Source: Thermoplasmata archaeon (GTDB lineage Archaea > Thermoplasmatota > Thermoplasmata > Lutacidiplasmatales > UBA184). From it: 64,000 nt of DNA. This document shows, piece by piece, positions 16,584 to 25,054 of this stretch. Made by a program: the position numbers and the translations under genes. Location: the NCBI GenBank assembly GCA_021819135.1, contig JAKASE010000001.1, positions 139,375-203,374 on the forward strand. The letters are read 5' to 3'. The notes under the pieces are model-generated. The model was not told where the DNA came from. It worked only from the letters and a program-made list of their open reading frames with translations, and ran no database searches. Numbering within the stretch: position 1 is the first letter of the stretch; the number at the start of each line of letters is the position of its first letter.

Positions 16584-17546
16584 ATGGTCTTCAGCGAGCT
16601 TGAGGCCCGGATCACTTCCGCGGTCGAGTCGCTCGCCCCGAGCGTCGCCGGCGTGGCGAGCCTCCGGCTCGAGGGTCGCCGGGGGAACGGGCCGTTCGCG
16701 ACGCCGGGCCAGGCGACGGCAATGGTCATCGACCGGGAGGGCTACCTGGTCACCAACCAGCACGTCGTGGACCGGGCGACCGACCTCCGGGTCCATCTCG
16801 CCGATGGGCGCGACCTCCCCGCGGAGGTGGTGGGCGGGGACGCGGTCACCGATGTCGCCGTCGTGCGGGTCGACGCGATCGATGCACCGGCCGTCCGCTT
16901 CGGAGACTCGGAGGCCCTGAAGGTCGGCCAGATCGTCCTCGCGGTCGGTCACGCCCTCGGGTTGCCCGGAGGCCCCACGGTGTCGACGGGGGTCGTGAGC
17001 GCCCTCGGCCGGCCGCTCCCCGGATCCGACTTCATCTTCGAGGGGCTGATCCAGACCGACGCCGCCATCAACCCCGGGAACAGCGGGGGGCCTCTCGCCG
17101 ATCTCTCCGGTTCGGTGATCGGGGTCAACACCGCCATGGTCCCGTTCGCCCAGGGGGTCGGGTTCGCGATCCCGATCCATGCGGTACGCCGGATCGCCGA
17201 CGAGCTCCGCCGTCAGGGACGGGTGGTCCGCCCCTGGATCGGGGTCACCGTCGCCGAGCTCCGCCCGGAACTGGCGCGCCAGTATCATCTCGAACCGTGG
17301 TCCGGGCTCATGGTCGCGGAGGTGGTCCGGCGTTCGCCGGCCCACCGGGCCGGCCTCCGTCCGGCCGACGTCCTCCGTCAGGTCGGTCCGTTCCCGGTCC
17401 ATCGGGTCCGGGAGCTCCTCGAGGGTCTCTCCCACTTCCCGGTAGGGTCGGAGATCGAGGTGCACCTCGAGCGACGAGGCACCCCGCTCTCGGTCACTGT
17501 CGCTCTCGAAGAGGGGCCCGAGGCACCCGTCGCGCGGCCCGGCTGA
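16584..17546 (+). CDS. htrA: HtrA/DegP-like serine protease with PDZ domain
   Basis: 320 residues. The trypsin-like triad is H60 (TNQHVVD), D90 (TDVAVVRV) and S167 (INPGNSGGPL). A PDZ domain follows at about 218-305 (PWIGVTV, then SGLMVAEVVRRSPAHRAGL). Known relatives are periplasmic or membrane-tethered protein-quality proteases; this one has no signal peptide or anchor in its first 40 residues, so a cytoplasmic location is inferred. Confidence 0.9.
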   Translation: MVFSELEARITSAVESLAPSVAGVASLRLEGRRGNGPFATPGQATAMVIDREGYLVTNQHVVDRATDLRVHLADGRDLPAEVVGGDAVTDVAVVRVDAIDAPAVRFGDSEALKVGQIVLAVGHALGLPGGPTVSTGVVSALGRPLPGSDFIFEGLIQTDAAINPGNSGGPLADLSGSVIGVNTAMVPFAQGVGFAIPIHAVRRIADELRRQGRVVRPWIGVTVAELRPELARQYHLEPWSGLMVAEVVRRSPAHRAGLRPADVLRQVGPFPVHRVRELLEGLSHFPVGSEIEVHLERRGTPLSVTVALEEGPEAPVARPG

Positions 17547-17557
17547 CCCGGGCCGGT

Positions 17558-18535
17558 CTAGACGCCGAGGTACGAAGACGGTTCGGTGGCCGGTGGGGCC
17601 GCCTCGGCCGGACGCGCCGGGAACTCGGAGCGGTAGACCCCATAGTAGGGGACCCGGTTCGCGACGACGGCGCGGAACGCCGAGCGGAGGGCATCGTCGT
17701 CCAGTCCCCGGGTCGGCAGGAGGTCGTCGTCCCGGTTGAGACAGCCTTTGAGCTCCCCCTTGTGCGTGACGCGGACCCGGTGGCAGTTCGCGCAGAACTC
17801 CGAGTTGTAGACCGGATCGACCAGCTCGACCTCGGCGGACCGGAACTGGTAGACCCGACGGTGGTGCATCTCGCGGACGAGGACCCGCGTCGAGTGCTCC
17901 TCGAGCCAGCGCTTGACCGACTCGATGTCGACCATCCACTCCGGATGCGTGACGAGCTCGGGCATAAACTGGATCAGCTGGAGCTTGAGCCCGTCCGTAG
18001 ACCCGACGTAGTCGATCATCCGCGGGATATTGGCGAGCGTCGGCCGGAAGACGACCATGTTGAGCTTGACCGGCTTCAGCCCGACCCGTAGCGCCTCCCG
18101 GATCCCCCGGAGGACCGGGGCGAGCGACCCCTTGCGGATCGACCGGAACTGTTCCGGGTCGACCGAATCGACGGAAACGTTGACCCGCTTGAGCCCGGCG
18201 TCGCGCAGGGCCTCCGCTCGGGACTCGAGCATCGACCCATTGGTCGTCAGCGAGACGTCCGGGATCTGTTCCACCGTCCGGTTGACGATGTCCTCGAGGT
18301 CCGCGCGGATGAGCGGCTCGCCCCCGGTGAACTTCACGGAACGGACACCGAACTCCCGGGCGACGCGGACGATCCGCTCGACCTCGGCGGGCGTCATCTC
18401 CTCCCCGTGCGGCGAGCGGGGCCGGGACACCGGGCCGAGCCCCTCGTCGTGGCAATAGATACAGCCGAAATTGCAGCGCTTCGTGACACTGATGCGGATG
18501 TCGGTGACCTCGCGGCCGAACGCATCCGACAGCAT
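17558..18535 (-). CDS. moaA: GTP 3',8-cyclase (molybdenum cofactor)
   Basis: 325 residues from the ATG at 18535. A radical-SAM cluster CNFGCIYC (C21, C25, C28) and a second C-terminal cluster with C248, C251 and C265 (CANC, 13 residues, C) identify MoaA, which turns GTP into the first pterin precursor of molybdenum cofactor. TGGEP is at its usual place (FTGGEPLIRADL). ATG 18535 is chosen because a TATA box lies 28 bases upstream and GGTG directly precedes it. No other moa genes are in the window. Confidence 0.93.
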   Translation of the reverse strand: MLSDAFGREVTDIRISVTKRCNFGCIYCHDEGLGPVSRPRSPHGEEMTPAEVERIVRVAREFGVRSVKFTGGEPLIRADLEDIVNRTVEQIPDVSLTTNGSMLESRAEALRDAGLKRVNVSVDSVDPEQFRSIRKGSLAPVLRGIREALRVGLKPVKLNMVVFRPTLANIPRMIDYVGSTDGLKLQLIQFMPELVTHPEWMVDIESVKRWLEEHSTRVLVREMHHRRVYQFRSAEVELVDPVYNSEFCANCHRVRVTHKGELKGCLNRDDDLLPTRGLDDDALRSAFRAVVANRVPYYGVYRSEFPARPAEAAPPATEPSSYLGV

Positions 18536-18558
18536 CACCCGTTCTCCACGGTGTACCC

Positions 18559-18568
18559 CCATATATGG
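18559..18568 (-). promoter_or_regulatory. TATA box for moaA
   Basis: CCATATATGG, itself a palindrome, centred about 28 bases before the chosen ATG of moaA. It also lies at the head of the short region shared with the rightward GyrI-like gene. Confidence 0.55.
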
Positions 18569-18643
18569 TCCCGGCACGCGCCCCGAGGGCCCCACGCGAC
18601 GCCTTCATAGACCCGGCGCCCCTCGGTGTTTCCAGGGGCAAGA

Positions 18644-19108
18644 ATGGTCGTCGACTTCCAGATCGCCCGGTCCCCCGGTTATCGTGTCGCCGCGGTCCGC
18701 TGGAAGGGCCCCTGGAGCGACGCGCGGATCCATCGACAGTTCCTCTCGGTTCTGGCATGGGCCCGCCGAGAGGGGCTCCGCACCGGCGCATGGGTCTTCC
18801 GCGAGCCCGCGGAACGCACCTGGGAAGTGGCGATCGAGGTCCGGGGAAAGGCCCGCTCCGAGGGAACGATCCGGATCCGGACGTACCCGGCGAGCGAGGT
18901 CGCCCGGGTGGTCTTCGATCCGGACGTCGTGTCGCCCCGTGTCATCCACCATGGTCTCGCCGACTGGCTCCGCTGACGCCGTCGCGACCGGACGATCCGG
19001 TCCGTCGGGGCCTACCGCGAGATCTACCGTGGCGACCCATGGAACGATCGGAAGGCCTACGCGCGCACCGAAGTGCAGTTCCTCGTGCGTCGCCGAAAGT
19101 CCCGGTGA
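18644..19108 (+). pseudogene. GyrI-like domain gene with in-frame UGA
   Basis: The first 110 codons (MVVDFQIARSPGYRVAAVRW, then WVFREPAERTWEVAIEV) match a GyrI/AraC-effector-binding-like small-molecule domain. A TGA at 18974-18976 stops the frame after GLADWLR. The same frame, with no base shift, resumes as RRRDRTIRSVGAYREIYRGD and runs to a TGA at 19106-19108; GAYREIY is the conserved C-terminal strand of this family. The gene is thus either a nonsense-mutated pseudogene, an error, or read through. Start could also be the in-frame ATG at 18626. Confidence 0.62.
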
Positions 19109-19199
19109 TCGCGTCGAGGCCCGCGCCCCGACGTCGCCGTGTGCGACGGGACGACGCTTCAAATCCCCCTAAAGGGTGAGAGCGACCCGTCCTGCCCCC

Positions 19200-19937
19200 A
19201 TGAGCTCGACCCGAACCCTTCGATGGTCCGAGGAGGACCGGGTCGGCGCCGGCCGTCTGCGATGGGGCGCCTGGGTCGGTCTCGTCGCCGCCGCGCTCGG
19301 CCTGCTTCTGCCGTCGTTCAGCCTCTTTCTCGCCGGGCAGGGTAGCCTGCGTACGCTGGCGTTCGGGACGGCACTCCTCCGGGCGACCGGTCTCTTCGTC
19401 CTGATCGGCGCGGCGTTCTTCGTCCTGTCGTTGTTCCTGTATCGGCGGGCCTTTGCGCATCTCCGACAATCCTCGCCCGAGTTCGCGCTCGCCTCCGCTC
19501 TCTGCCTGCTCGGCTCCGTGGGATTCCTCCTCATACTGGTGGCCGCCGCGTACCTCACCGGGTCTGCCTCGAACCTCGGGTCCTGCCTCCAGGGGCATCC
19601 TTCGAACGCGCTTTCCTGCATGGAGACGAACCAACCGCTCGGGGCGTACACCGCGATCGTCGGGTTCGTCCTCGGTTGGCTCGGGGGCATCGGCATCGTG
19701 CTCGGTCTGTGGCTCGCGAGCGACCATTTCGAGGAGCGTACGATCGCGCTGGGATCGGCCCTGTACCTCCTGCTTCTCCTCCTCGCCCTCGCTCCGTTCC
19801 TCGAGCTCCTCTTTACCGTCCCGGGCGGAGGTTATCTCCTGCTGCTCCTCCCGCTGGTCGGCGTGGGCGCTCCGACGATGGTCCTCTTCGGCATCCTCCC
19901 CCGGACACGGCCCTCTCGCCCGGCGGCCTCGGCATGA
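19200..19937 (+). CDS. Polytopic membrane protein, unknown function
   Basis: 245 residues with about six transmembrane helices (for example LRWGAWVGLVAAALGLLLPSF is the first and GGIGIVLGLWLAS a middle one). One external loop has two cysteines (GSCLQGHPSNALSCMETN). No family recognised. Its stop overlaps the msrA start by 4 bases (ATGA), so the two are translated together; a link to membrane redox stress is inference. Confidence 0.75.
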   Translation: MSSTRTLRWSEEDRVGAGRLRWGAWVGLVAAALGLLLPSFSLFLAGQGSLRTLAFGTALLRATGLFVLIGAAFFVLSLFLYRRAFAHLRQSSPEFALASALCLLGSVGFLLILVAAAYLTGSASNLGSCLQGHPSNALSCMETNQPLGAYTAIVGFVLGWLGGIGIVLGLWLASDHFEERTIALGSALYLLLLLLALAPFLELLFTVPGGGYLLLLLPLVGVGAPTMVLFGILPRTRPSRPAASA

Positions 19938-20509
19938 GCGAACACGGGAGCGCCCAGGAACCCTTGCCGCCCGGCACCGAGCGGGTGACCCTCGCTGGCG
20001 GCTGCTTCTGGTGCACGGAGGCGGTGTTCTCCGAGCTCGTCGGTATCCGATCCGTGGTCCCCGGGTACTCCGGTGGGAAGGTCGAGCGCCCTTCCTACGA
20101 AGCGGTGTGTTCCGGACGGACCGGCCATGCGGAGGTGGTCGACGTGACGTTCGACCCGTCCGTCCTCCCGCTGCGGGACCTCCTCGGGATCTTCTTCACG
20201 ACGCACGACCCGACCACGAGGGACCGTCAGGGGAACGACGTCGGCCCCCAGTACCGGTCGGCGGTCTTCTATCGGGACGCCGCCCAGAAGGCGACCGCCG
20301 AGTCCGTGCTCCGGGAGATAGAGGCCACCGGGGTCTGGAGCCGGAAGATCGTGACCGAGATCACCCCGTTCAAGGCGTTCTATCCTGCGGAAGAGTACCA
20401 CCGGGACTACTTCCGCCGCAATCCGGAGAAGGCGTACTGCCAGTTGGTGATCGCGCCCAAGGTCGCGAAGCTCCGTCACCAGTACGCGGAGCGGCTGCGA
20501 TCCCGGTAG
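19934..20509 (+). CDS. msrA: Peptide methionine sulfoxide reductase A
   Basis: 191 residues. The signature GGCFWCTEAVF holds the catalytic C24 and a nearby C27; the GYSGG and HAEVV motifs are typical, and YHRDYFRRNPEKAYC ends the domain. It reduces the S-isomer of methionine sulfoxide in proteins. The partner msrB lies about 18 kb away. The gene is coupled to the upstream membrane protein. Confidence 0.94.
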   Translation: MSEHGSAQEPLPPGTERVTLAGGCFWCTEAVFSELVGIRSVVPGYSGGKVERPSYEAVCSGRTGHAEVVDVTFDPSVLPLRDLLGIFFTTHDPTTRDRQGNDVGPQYRSAVFYRDAAQKATAESVLREIEATGVWSRKIVTEITPFKAFYPAEEYHRDYFRRNPEKAYCQLVIAPKVAKLRHQYAERLRSR

Positions 20510-20558
20510 GACCGGCACCGGCGGCCCCGTCAGGGGCGCGAGGGGCCTCGTTCCGGGC

Positions 20559-21134
20559 TTAGGCGGAGAGGATGGCGAAGTACGCGGCGAACACCAGCAG
20601 GATCCCCGCCGAGACGTACGTGACCCAACGCTCGAACGCCGGGAACCGTTCGACCCCCCGGCGGAGGGCCCAGGGAAACACCACGATCCAGATCGCGATC
20701 GCCCCGAAGAGACCGAGGAAGATCACGGCCCCTCCGAAGTACGCGAACGCGAGACCGGCGGTGAGCCACCAGAGGATCTGGAACGGGTTCGAGACGCCGA
20801 GCCCCAGGGCGGTCGTGTAGATCCGCGCGTCCCCGAACTCCTGCTCCGAGGGCCGTTGGCGGGCGAGGAGGAGACGGAGGCCGAAGTAGGCCATGACGAC
20901 CGCGCCGACCAGGTAGATGACCCGCACGTATTCGTGGAGGTCGACGAGCTCGGAGAGGGCGTAGACGACCAGCGCGAGGAAGGCGTCCGCGCTCATTGCG
21001 CCGAAGCCGGTGAGGATCCCCCGGCGCAGCGAGCGGACCGCCTGCGACGCGATGAACGCGTTCATAGGTCCGGGAGGGATCGTGAGCGAGAATCCGAGGA
21101 CGAGGCCGAAGAGGAGCTCGTAGCCGACGTTCAT
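20559..21134 (-). CDS. LysE/RhtB-family exporter
   Basis: 191 residues with about six transmembrane helices. The N-terminal GFSLTIPPGPMNAFIASQAV matches the family's conserved PGP region, and GVSNPFQILWWLTAG matches its central NP motif. Such proteins export amino acids or related metabolites. The substrate cannot be inferred here. Start ATG at 21134; it is followed on the same strand side by another small membrane protein gene upstream. Confidence 0.85.
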   Translation of the reverse strand: MNVGYELLFGLVLGFSLTIPPGPMNAFIASQAVRSLRRGILTGFGAMSADAFLALVVYALSELVDLHEYVRVIYLVGAVVMAYFGLRLLLARQRPSEQEFGDARIYTTALGLGVSNPFQILWWLTAGLAFAYFGGAVIFLGLFGAIAIWIVVFPWALRRGVERFPAFERWVTYVSAGILLVFAAYFAILSA

Positions 21135-21190
21135 TGACGCGATGGATGCGGCCCGGTCGGCATCGTCGACCGGCGGCTCGTCCCCTCCCG

Positions 21191-21568
21191 CTACGAGGAC
21201 GGGGGCACAACGTGGCCGTCCACCGTGATGAGGCGCGAGGGGGGCGGGGGGTGCCAGGCCATCGCCAGAAGTCCCCCGAGCACCGCGAGCACGAAGCCGA
21301 GGATGAGCCCGGCGAGCGCGAACGGGATGCTCACCAGCGCCAGGACGATCGCGAGGATCCCCCAGATCGTGTGCCCCCGAGGTATGGCGAGCATCAGGAC
21401 CCCTGCGAGGAGGGTCAGGAGCCCCAGGAGGATCCCCACTCCGAACAGGGGACTGAACACGCCAAAGATCGCGAAGACGGCGCCGATCAGCGCGAAGACC
21501 GTCCCGCCGACGAGGATGAACAGTCCGCCGAGGATCGTCAGGATCCCCGCGACGATGGGTCGCGACAC
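21191..21568 (-). CDS. Small membrane protein, three to four helices
   Basis: 125 residues of glycine-rich hydrophobic helices (IVAGILTILGGLFILVGG, ILLGLLTLLAGVLMLAI) with a short Pro-rich cytoplasmic tail. The arrangement resembles widespread small archaeal and actinobacterial membrane proteins of unknown role. It may be co-transcribed with the LysE-type gene 56 bases downstream. Confidence 0.7.
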   Translation of the reverse strand: MSRPIVAGILTILGGLFILVGGTVFALIGAVFAIFGVFSPLFGVGILLGLLTLLAGVLMLAIPRGHTIWGILAIVLALVSIPFALAGLILGFVLAVLGGLLAMAWHPPPPSRLITVDGHVVPPSS

Positions 21569-21655
21569 CGGTCCGGTTCGCGCGAACCCTCCTCGGCTAT
21601 TTTGCCCTGACGCACGTCCCGGGGAGAAGGGGCCGAGCTCAGCCTCGCTCGAAAG

Positions 21656-21663
21656 CTATTACA
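21656..21663 (+). promoter_or_regulatory. TATA-like box for the gene at 21684
   Basis: CTATTACA about 25 bases before the GTG at 21684, consistent with a leaderless transcript. Confidence 0.45.
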
Positions 21664-21683
21664 AGTCCCGGTATCCCGGTACC

Positions 21684-21911
21684 GTGTCCCCGAAGTGGAT
21701 CAGCGAGCGGCGGGTCATCAAGGTCCTCGTGGAGCCCCAGGGGGCGATCGTCGCCATCACCACGAAGACCTACTCGCATCTGTTCATCGTTTCTCGTGCG
21801 TTCATCGGGCGCAAGAAGATCCTGACCCGGGACCGTATCGTAGCTCGGGCGGGATACAGCACCCCCCGGGTGCTCTCCCTCATCGAGGAGACGTACCCGA
21901 ACGGTGCCTGA
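21684..21911 (+). CDS. Small conserved-looking protein, possible winged helix
   Basis: 75 residues from a GTG. A beta-rich start (RRVIKVLVEPQGAIVAITT) is followed by a helical C-terminus (LTRDRIVARAGYSTPRVLSL) that could be a helix-turn-helix. The start is chosen from the TATA box 25 bases upstream; the in-frame extension back to 21225 is antisense to a membrane protein gene. Function unknown. Confidence 0.6.
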   Translation: MSPKWISERRVIKVLVEPQGAIVAITTKTYSHLFIVSRAFIGRKKILTRDRIVARAGYSTPRVLSLIEETYPNGA

Positions 21912-21980
21912 GGAGCGCCCCGAGCGCTCCCCTCGTTCCCCCGAGCGGTCCGGACCGAGGGACGGCATAGGGGCGGGGCG

Positions 21981-23153
21981 ATGGGAGGCGAGGAACGGGG
22001 GACGCTCGAGCTGCGGACCGACGGGCGCCGTGCCCCGGTCCGACTGCTCTTCGTCGAGGATCGGGGAGGCTGGTCCGTGGTCCCGTCCGTCCGGGATGCC
22101 GAGTGGTTCTCCCGTGCGGTGCGGGACGGCGGGGTGACGGTGCGTCCGCCGGGAGGAGCGGAGCAGGTCTGCCGGACCGAAGTCGTTCCGGCCGGGCCGG
22201 AGTTCGAGCGGGTGCGGCGGCTCTTCCAGGAAAAGTACGGAGCTTCGATATGGCCGTCCTACTTCGGCCGCGCGACCCTTGCGCTCGCGCTCGATCCCAG
22301 CCATCCTCCGGCTCCGCCCTCCCCGGACCGCCGGCTGGTGGAGGAGTTCGACGCGGCGGCGGGCGGGTACGATGCAGGGGTCGCCTCTCGCCCGGTCGAG
22401 CGATACCTGAAGGAGCGCGTGGCCGAGGTCGTGGAGCGCGCCTTCGTCGATGAGGACCCGATCCTCGAGGTCGGTCCGGGAACGGGGTTCCACACGCTGC
22501 GGCTCTTGGATGCAGGCCATCGTGTCCTTGCGGTCGATGTCTCCCGGAAGATGCTCGAACGGCTCCAGCGCCACGCCGCGGAACGCGGGTCCGACGGACG
22601 CCTGGAAGTGCGCGAAGGCCGCCTCAGGGACCTCAGCGCGCTGCTCGCGGACCGCCCCCCGGGTGCGTTCGGCGGTGCGTTCTCCGCGTTCGGTCCGTTC
22701 AACCTCGAGCCGGAGCTCCGGGAGGCATGCGCCGCGCTCACCCGCCTTGTCGGTCCGAAAGGTCACCTGATCTTCACTTCCCTCAACCGGCCGGGTCTCT
22801 TCCCCATGGTCTGGGAGATCGCCTCCGGGAGCCTCTCGGGGGCATTCCGGCGCACGGCTGCCATGATTCCGGTGGGCGGGGTCCGATATCCTCTCTCCCT
22901 CTACGTGCCGACGATAAAGGGCTGGGACACCTCCCTCTCTCCGGGATTCCGTCGGGAGGCGGTTGGGGCCGTCTCGGTCCTGGCCCCGCCCTTCGACTCC
23001 GAGCGATCGATTCGGTGGCTCGGAACGCGTGGCCTCAGCCGGCTCGGCCGGCTCGACCGTCGCCTTGCCGGTATTCCCGGCTCCTGGGTCGGGGCCGAGT
23101 GGATCTTGCTTCGTTACGTCCGGGGAGACCGATCGGATGTCCATCAGGACTAG
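21981..23153 (+). CDS. Split-barrel-like domain fused to SAM methyltransferase
   Basis: 390 residues. Residues 1-110 (GTLELRTDGRRAPVRLLFVE, then a WFSRAV and LFQEKYG stretch) look like the beta-barrel of deazaflavin-dependent oxidoreductases. Residues about 120-330 form a class I methyltransferase: ILEVGPGTGFHTLRLLDAG is motif I and VLAVDVSRKMLERL follows. The C-terminus is extended. The fusion is unusual and suggests reduction or cofactor sensing plus methylation of one substrate; this is inference. It opens the glycosyltransferase locus. Methyltransferase call is firm, the barrel call tentative. Confidence 0.72.
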   Translation: MGGEERGTLELRTDGRRAPVRLLFVEDRGGWSVVPSVRDAEWFSRAVRDGGVTVRPPGGAEQVCRTEVVPAGPEFERVRRLFQEKYGASIWPSYFGRATLALALDPSHPPAPPSPDRRLVEEFDAAAGGYDAGVASRPVERYLKERVAEVVERAFVDEDPILEVGPGTGFHTLRLLDAGHRVLAVDVSRKMLERLQRHAAERGSDGRLEVREGRLRDLSALLADRPPGAFGGAFSAFGPFNLEPELREACAALTRLVGPKGHLIFTSLNRPGLFPMVWEIASGSLSGAFRRTAAMIPVGGVRYPLSLYVPTIKGWDTSLSPGFRREAVGAVSVLAPPFDSERSIRWLGTRGLSRLGRLDRRLAGIPGSWVGAEWILLRYVRGDRSDVHQD

Positions 23154-23308
23154 CGTACCGGATTACGATCGCAACGTGCCGACTCAAGGGTCGTCGGGTC
23201 TCCGAGCCCACGGGAGGTGCCCCACGGAGAGCTCACGCGGCCCCGCCATGCGGAGACGCGATACCCCCGGGGCTCCGTTCCGAACGGCCGGGTAGCGAGG
23301 GAAGCCGG

Positions 23309-24337
23309 ATGGATCGGTCGGTCGCCCTTCTGACGTTCGCGCGAAACGACGTGGACGCGGTCATCGACCTGATCGAGGGTCTGCGGGGGGACGTCGACGG
23401 GTGCGTGGTCATCGACAGCTCCTACCCGGAGCAACGGGCGAAACTCCTCCGAGCCCTGCGGGAGCCGCACGAACGGCTCCACGAAGCGCCGCCTGTCGGG
23501 GACGTCGACCTGCTACGCCCGTACGGGCTTTCGAAGGCGGAGTCGGACTGGGTGCTCCTCCTCGAGAGCGATGAGGCACCCTCACCCGGCCTGCGCGCCC
23601 GGCTCCACGACCTGGGGAACGTGAATGGCTACATCATCCCCCGGTATGAACGCTCGGCCCGGGGGTACACGTATCACCTCCGTCTCTTTTCCCGGACGGC
23701 GGCGACCTACTCCGGTCCGAGCCACGCGTACCCGGTCATCCGGGGCCCCACCGGCCGGCTCCCCCGCGAAGAGCATATCGAGCATCGGGCGCCGTCCGGC
23801 GCCGAGTTCTGGTCGAGCGCCGATCGCGCCCGTCGCTACCTCCTCCCCGACACGCTCGAGCGGCCGTACGATGTCTCGTACCTCCGCAACACATTCGGAC
23901 TCGGACCCGGTACGTTGGCGACGTACCGTTCCGGTGGGCTGCCGGCGCCGTTGAGGCCCTTGCCCGACCCGATGGTCCGCGTCATGCTCGCGGCCGAGGC
24001 GGTTCGGGAGATACTGACCACGGGCTCCGGGGGGCTCGCCCGGTCCCGATGGGAGCAGGGTAAGGCGCGGCGGCAGTACTGGGCCGCGCTTCCTTCCCCG
24101 GAACGTGCCCGGCTCGCCGCGTGGGCCGCCCGGGTCCGAGAGGAAGGCGGCCTCACCCGGTTCCTCGGCTTCGACCGCCCGGAATACGTCGCGCGCCTCT
24201 CGACCCTGCTGCCCGCCACGCTCGATGGACCGTCCGTGCTCCGCGCCCTCGTGGAATACCGAGCCGGGAGCGGCCGTCCGTGGGACGGAGGGGATGACCT
24301 TCCGCTTCTCCCCGAGTACCGGACGCCCCGTGCGTGA
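23309..24337 (+). CDS. Family 2-like glycosyltransferase
   Basis: 342 residues. The N-terminus (SVALLTFARNDVDAVIDLIE, then CVVIDSSYPEQR and WVLLLESDEAP) matches a GT-A fold with a DxD-like ESDE site, as in short GT2 enzymes that add sugars to lipid-linked or surface glycans. The HIEHRAPSGAEFW stretch is a typical acceptor-side motif. No transmembrane helices, so a soluble or peripheral cytoplasmic enzyme is likely. Start ATG at 23309; longer in-frame starts overlap the methyltransferase gene. Confidence 0.75.
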   Translation: MDRSVALLTFARNDVDAVIDLIEGLRGDVDGCVVIDSSYPEQRAKLLRALREPHERLHEAPPVGDVDLLRPYGLSKAESDWVLLLESDEAPSPGLRARLHDLGNVNGYIIPRYERSARGYTYHLRLFSRTAATYSGPSHAYPVIRGPTGRLPREEHIEHRAPSGAEFWSSADRARRYLLPDTLERPYDVSYLRNTFGLGPGTLATYRSGGLPAPLRPLPDPMVRVMLAAEAVREILTTGSGGLARSRWEQGKARRQYWAALPSPERARLAAWAARVREEGGLTRFLGFDRPEYVARLSTLLPATLDGPSVLRALVEYRAGSGRPWDGGDDLPLLPEYRTPRA

Positions 24338-25054
24338 GGATCCCGGGCCCCCGGGCGACCGCCGAACCGTAAACGCGAGAGGAACCAGCAATGACCCCGA
24401 CACCTCGGCCCACGTGTTGATGGGATACACGAGCGGGTTCGTCTCGAACGGCGGAAAGCCGAGGTTCAAGGTGAGTTTCCAAGCGACCATCGCGACAACG
24501 AAGCTGCCAAGGGCCGCGGCCGTGCCGCGGTCGAATCCCAGAGAACTCCAGCGATACATCGCGAGGCTCGCGACCAGCGCCTCGAGCATCACCCAGGAGG
24601 CGAGTCCCGCCCAACCGGTCACCGGCAGGCCCGGCTGAGGGACGAGATACCCCGGCACACCGGCGAGGAGGACGTACAGTACCCCGTACGCGGCTTGGAA
24701 GCCTGCGACGCCGAGGATACCCAGTACCACCCCGTCCCACCACGCGCCACGGCGCCAGAGCACGACGACGAACGACGTGGCGAAGCTCAGTGCGGTGTAG
24801 AAGTAGATCCCATACACCGCGACCGGCCATCCACCGTAGAGCTCGATTGGACCGAAGTCGAGGCCCTGGCGCGCGGCGAGCAGCCGAGGGGTCTCGTAGG
24901 CGATGAGCGCAAGCACGGCAACCAGGTAGGCGCTGACGACCCGGTGGGTCCAGGACGTTTCCAAGAGCTCCCACCACCCGCGCTTCCCGGACCGGGAAGC
25001 TACGGGCTCGAGGGAGGGCAGGACCCCCGACGTAGCGACCCCGGTCGGTGACAT
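23582..25054 (-). CDS. Polytopic membrane protein whose frame overlaps the GT2 gene
   Basis: The first ~235 residues (25054 to about 24345) contain about six transmembrane helices (VVSAYLVAVLALIAYE, YFYTALSFATSFVVVLW, GVVLGILGVAGFQAAYG) and are clearly protein-like. No family recognised. The frame then has no stop and runs a further ~755 bases antisense to the glycosyltransferase gene to 23582; that part is low-complexity and probably not functional protein. The true C-terminus is probably near 24340, with the stop lost or misread. GTG at 25063 is an alternative start; GAGTAAATC upstream can serve as TATA box. Confidence 0.55.
   Translation of the reverse strand: MSPTGVATSGVLPSLEPVASRSGKRGWWELLETSWTHRVVSAYLVAVLALIAYETPRLLAARQGLDFGPIELYGGWPVAVYGIYFYTALSFATSFVVVLWRRGAWWDGVVLGILGVAGFQAAYGVLYVLLAGVPGYLVPQPGLPVTGWAGLASWVMLEALVASLAMYRWSSLGFDRGTAAALGSFVVAMVAWKLTLNLGFPPFETNPLVYPINTWAEVSGSLLVPLAFTVRRSPGGPGSSRTGRPVLGEKRKVIPSVPRTAAPGSVFHEGAEHGRSIERGGQQGREARDVFRAVEAEEPGEAAFLSDPGGPRGEPGTFRGRKRGPVLPPRLTLLPSGPGEPPGARGQYLPNRLGREHDADHRVGQGPQRRRQPTGTVRRQRTGSESECVAEVRDIVRPLERVGEEVATGAIGARPELGAGRRPMLDMLFAGEPAGGAPDDRVRVARTGVGRRRPGKETEVIRVPPGRAFIPGDDVAIHVPQVVEPGAQAG

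Noticed and set aside
16290..18791. 833-residue minus-strand frame across the HtrA and moaA genes
   Set aside because: Shadow of two real genes. Its sequence is Arg/Gly/Asp-rich with no fold, and MoaA and HtrA motifs are complete in other frames.
18974..18976. UGA as a selenocysteine codon in the GyrI-like gene
   Set aside because: GyrI-like domains are not redox enzymes and no fitting hairpin was seen downstream; nonsense mutation, error or readthrough are simpler.
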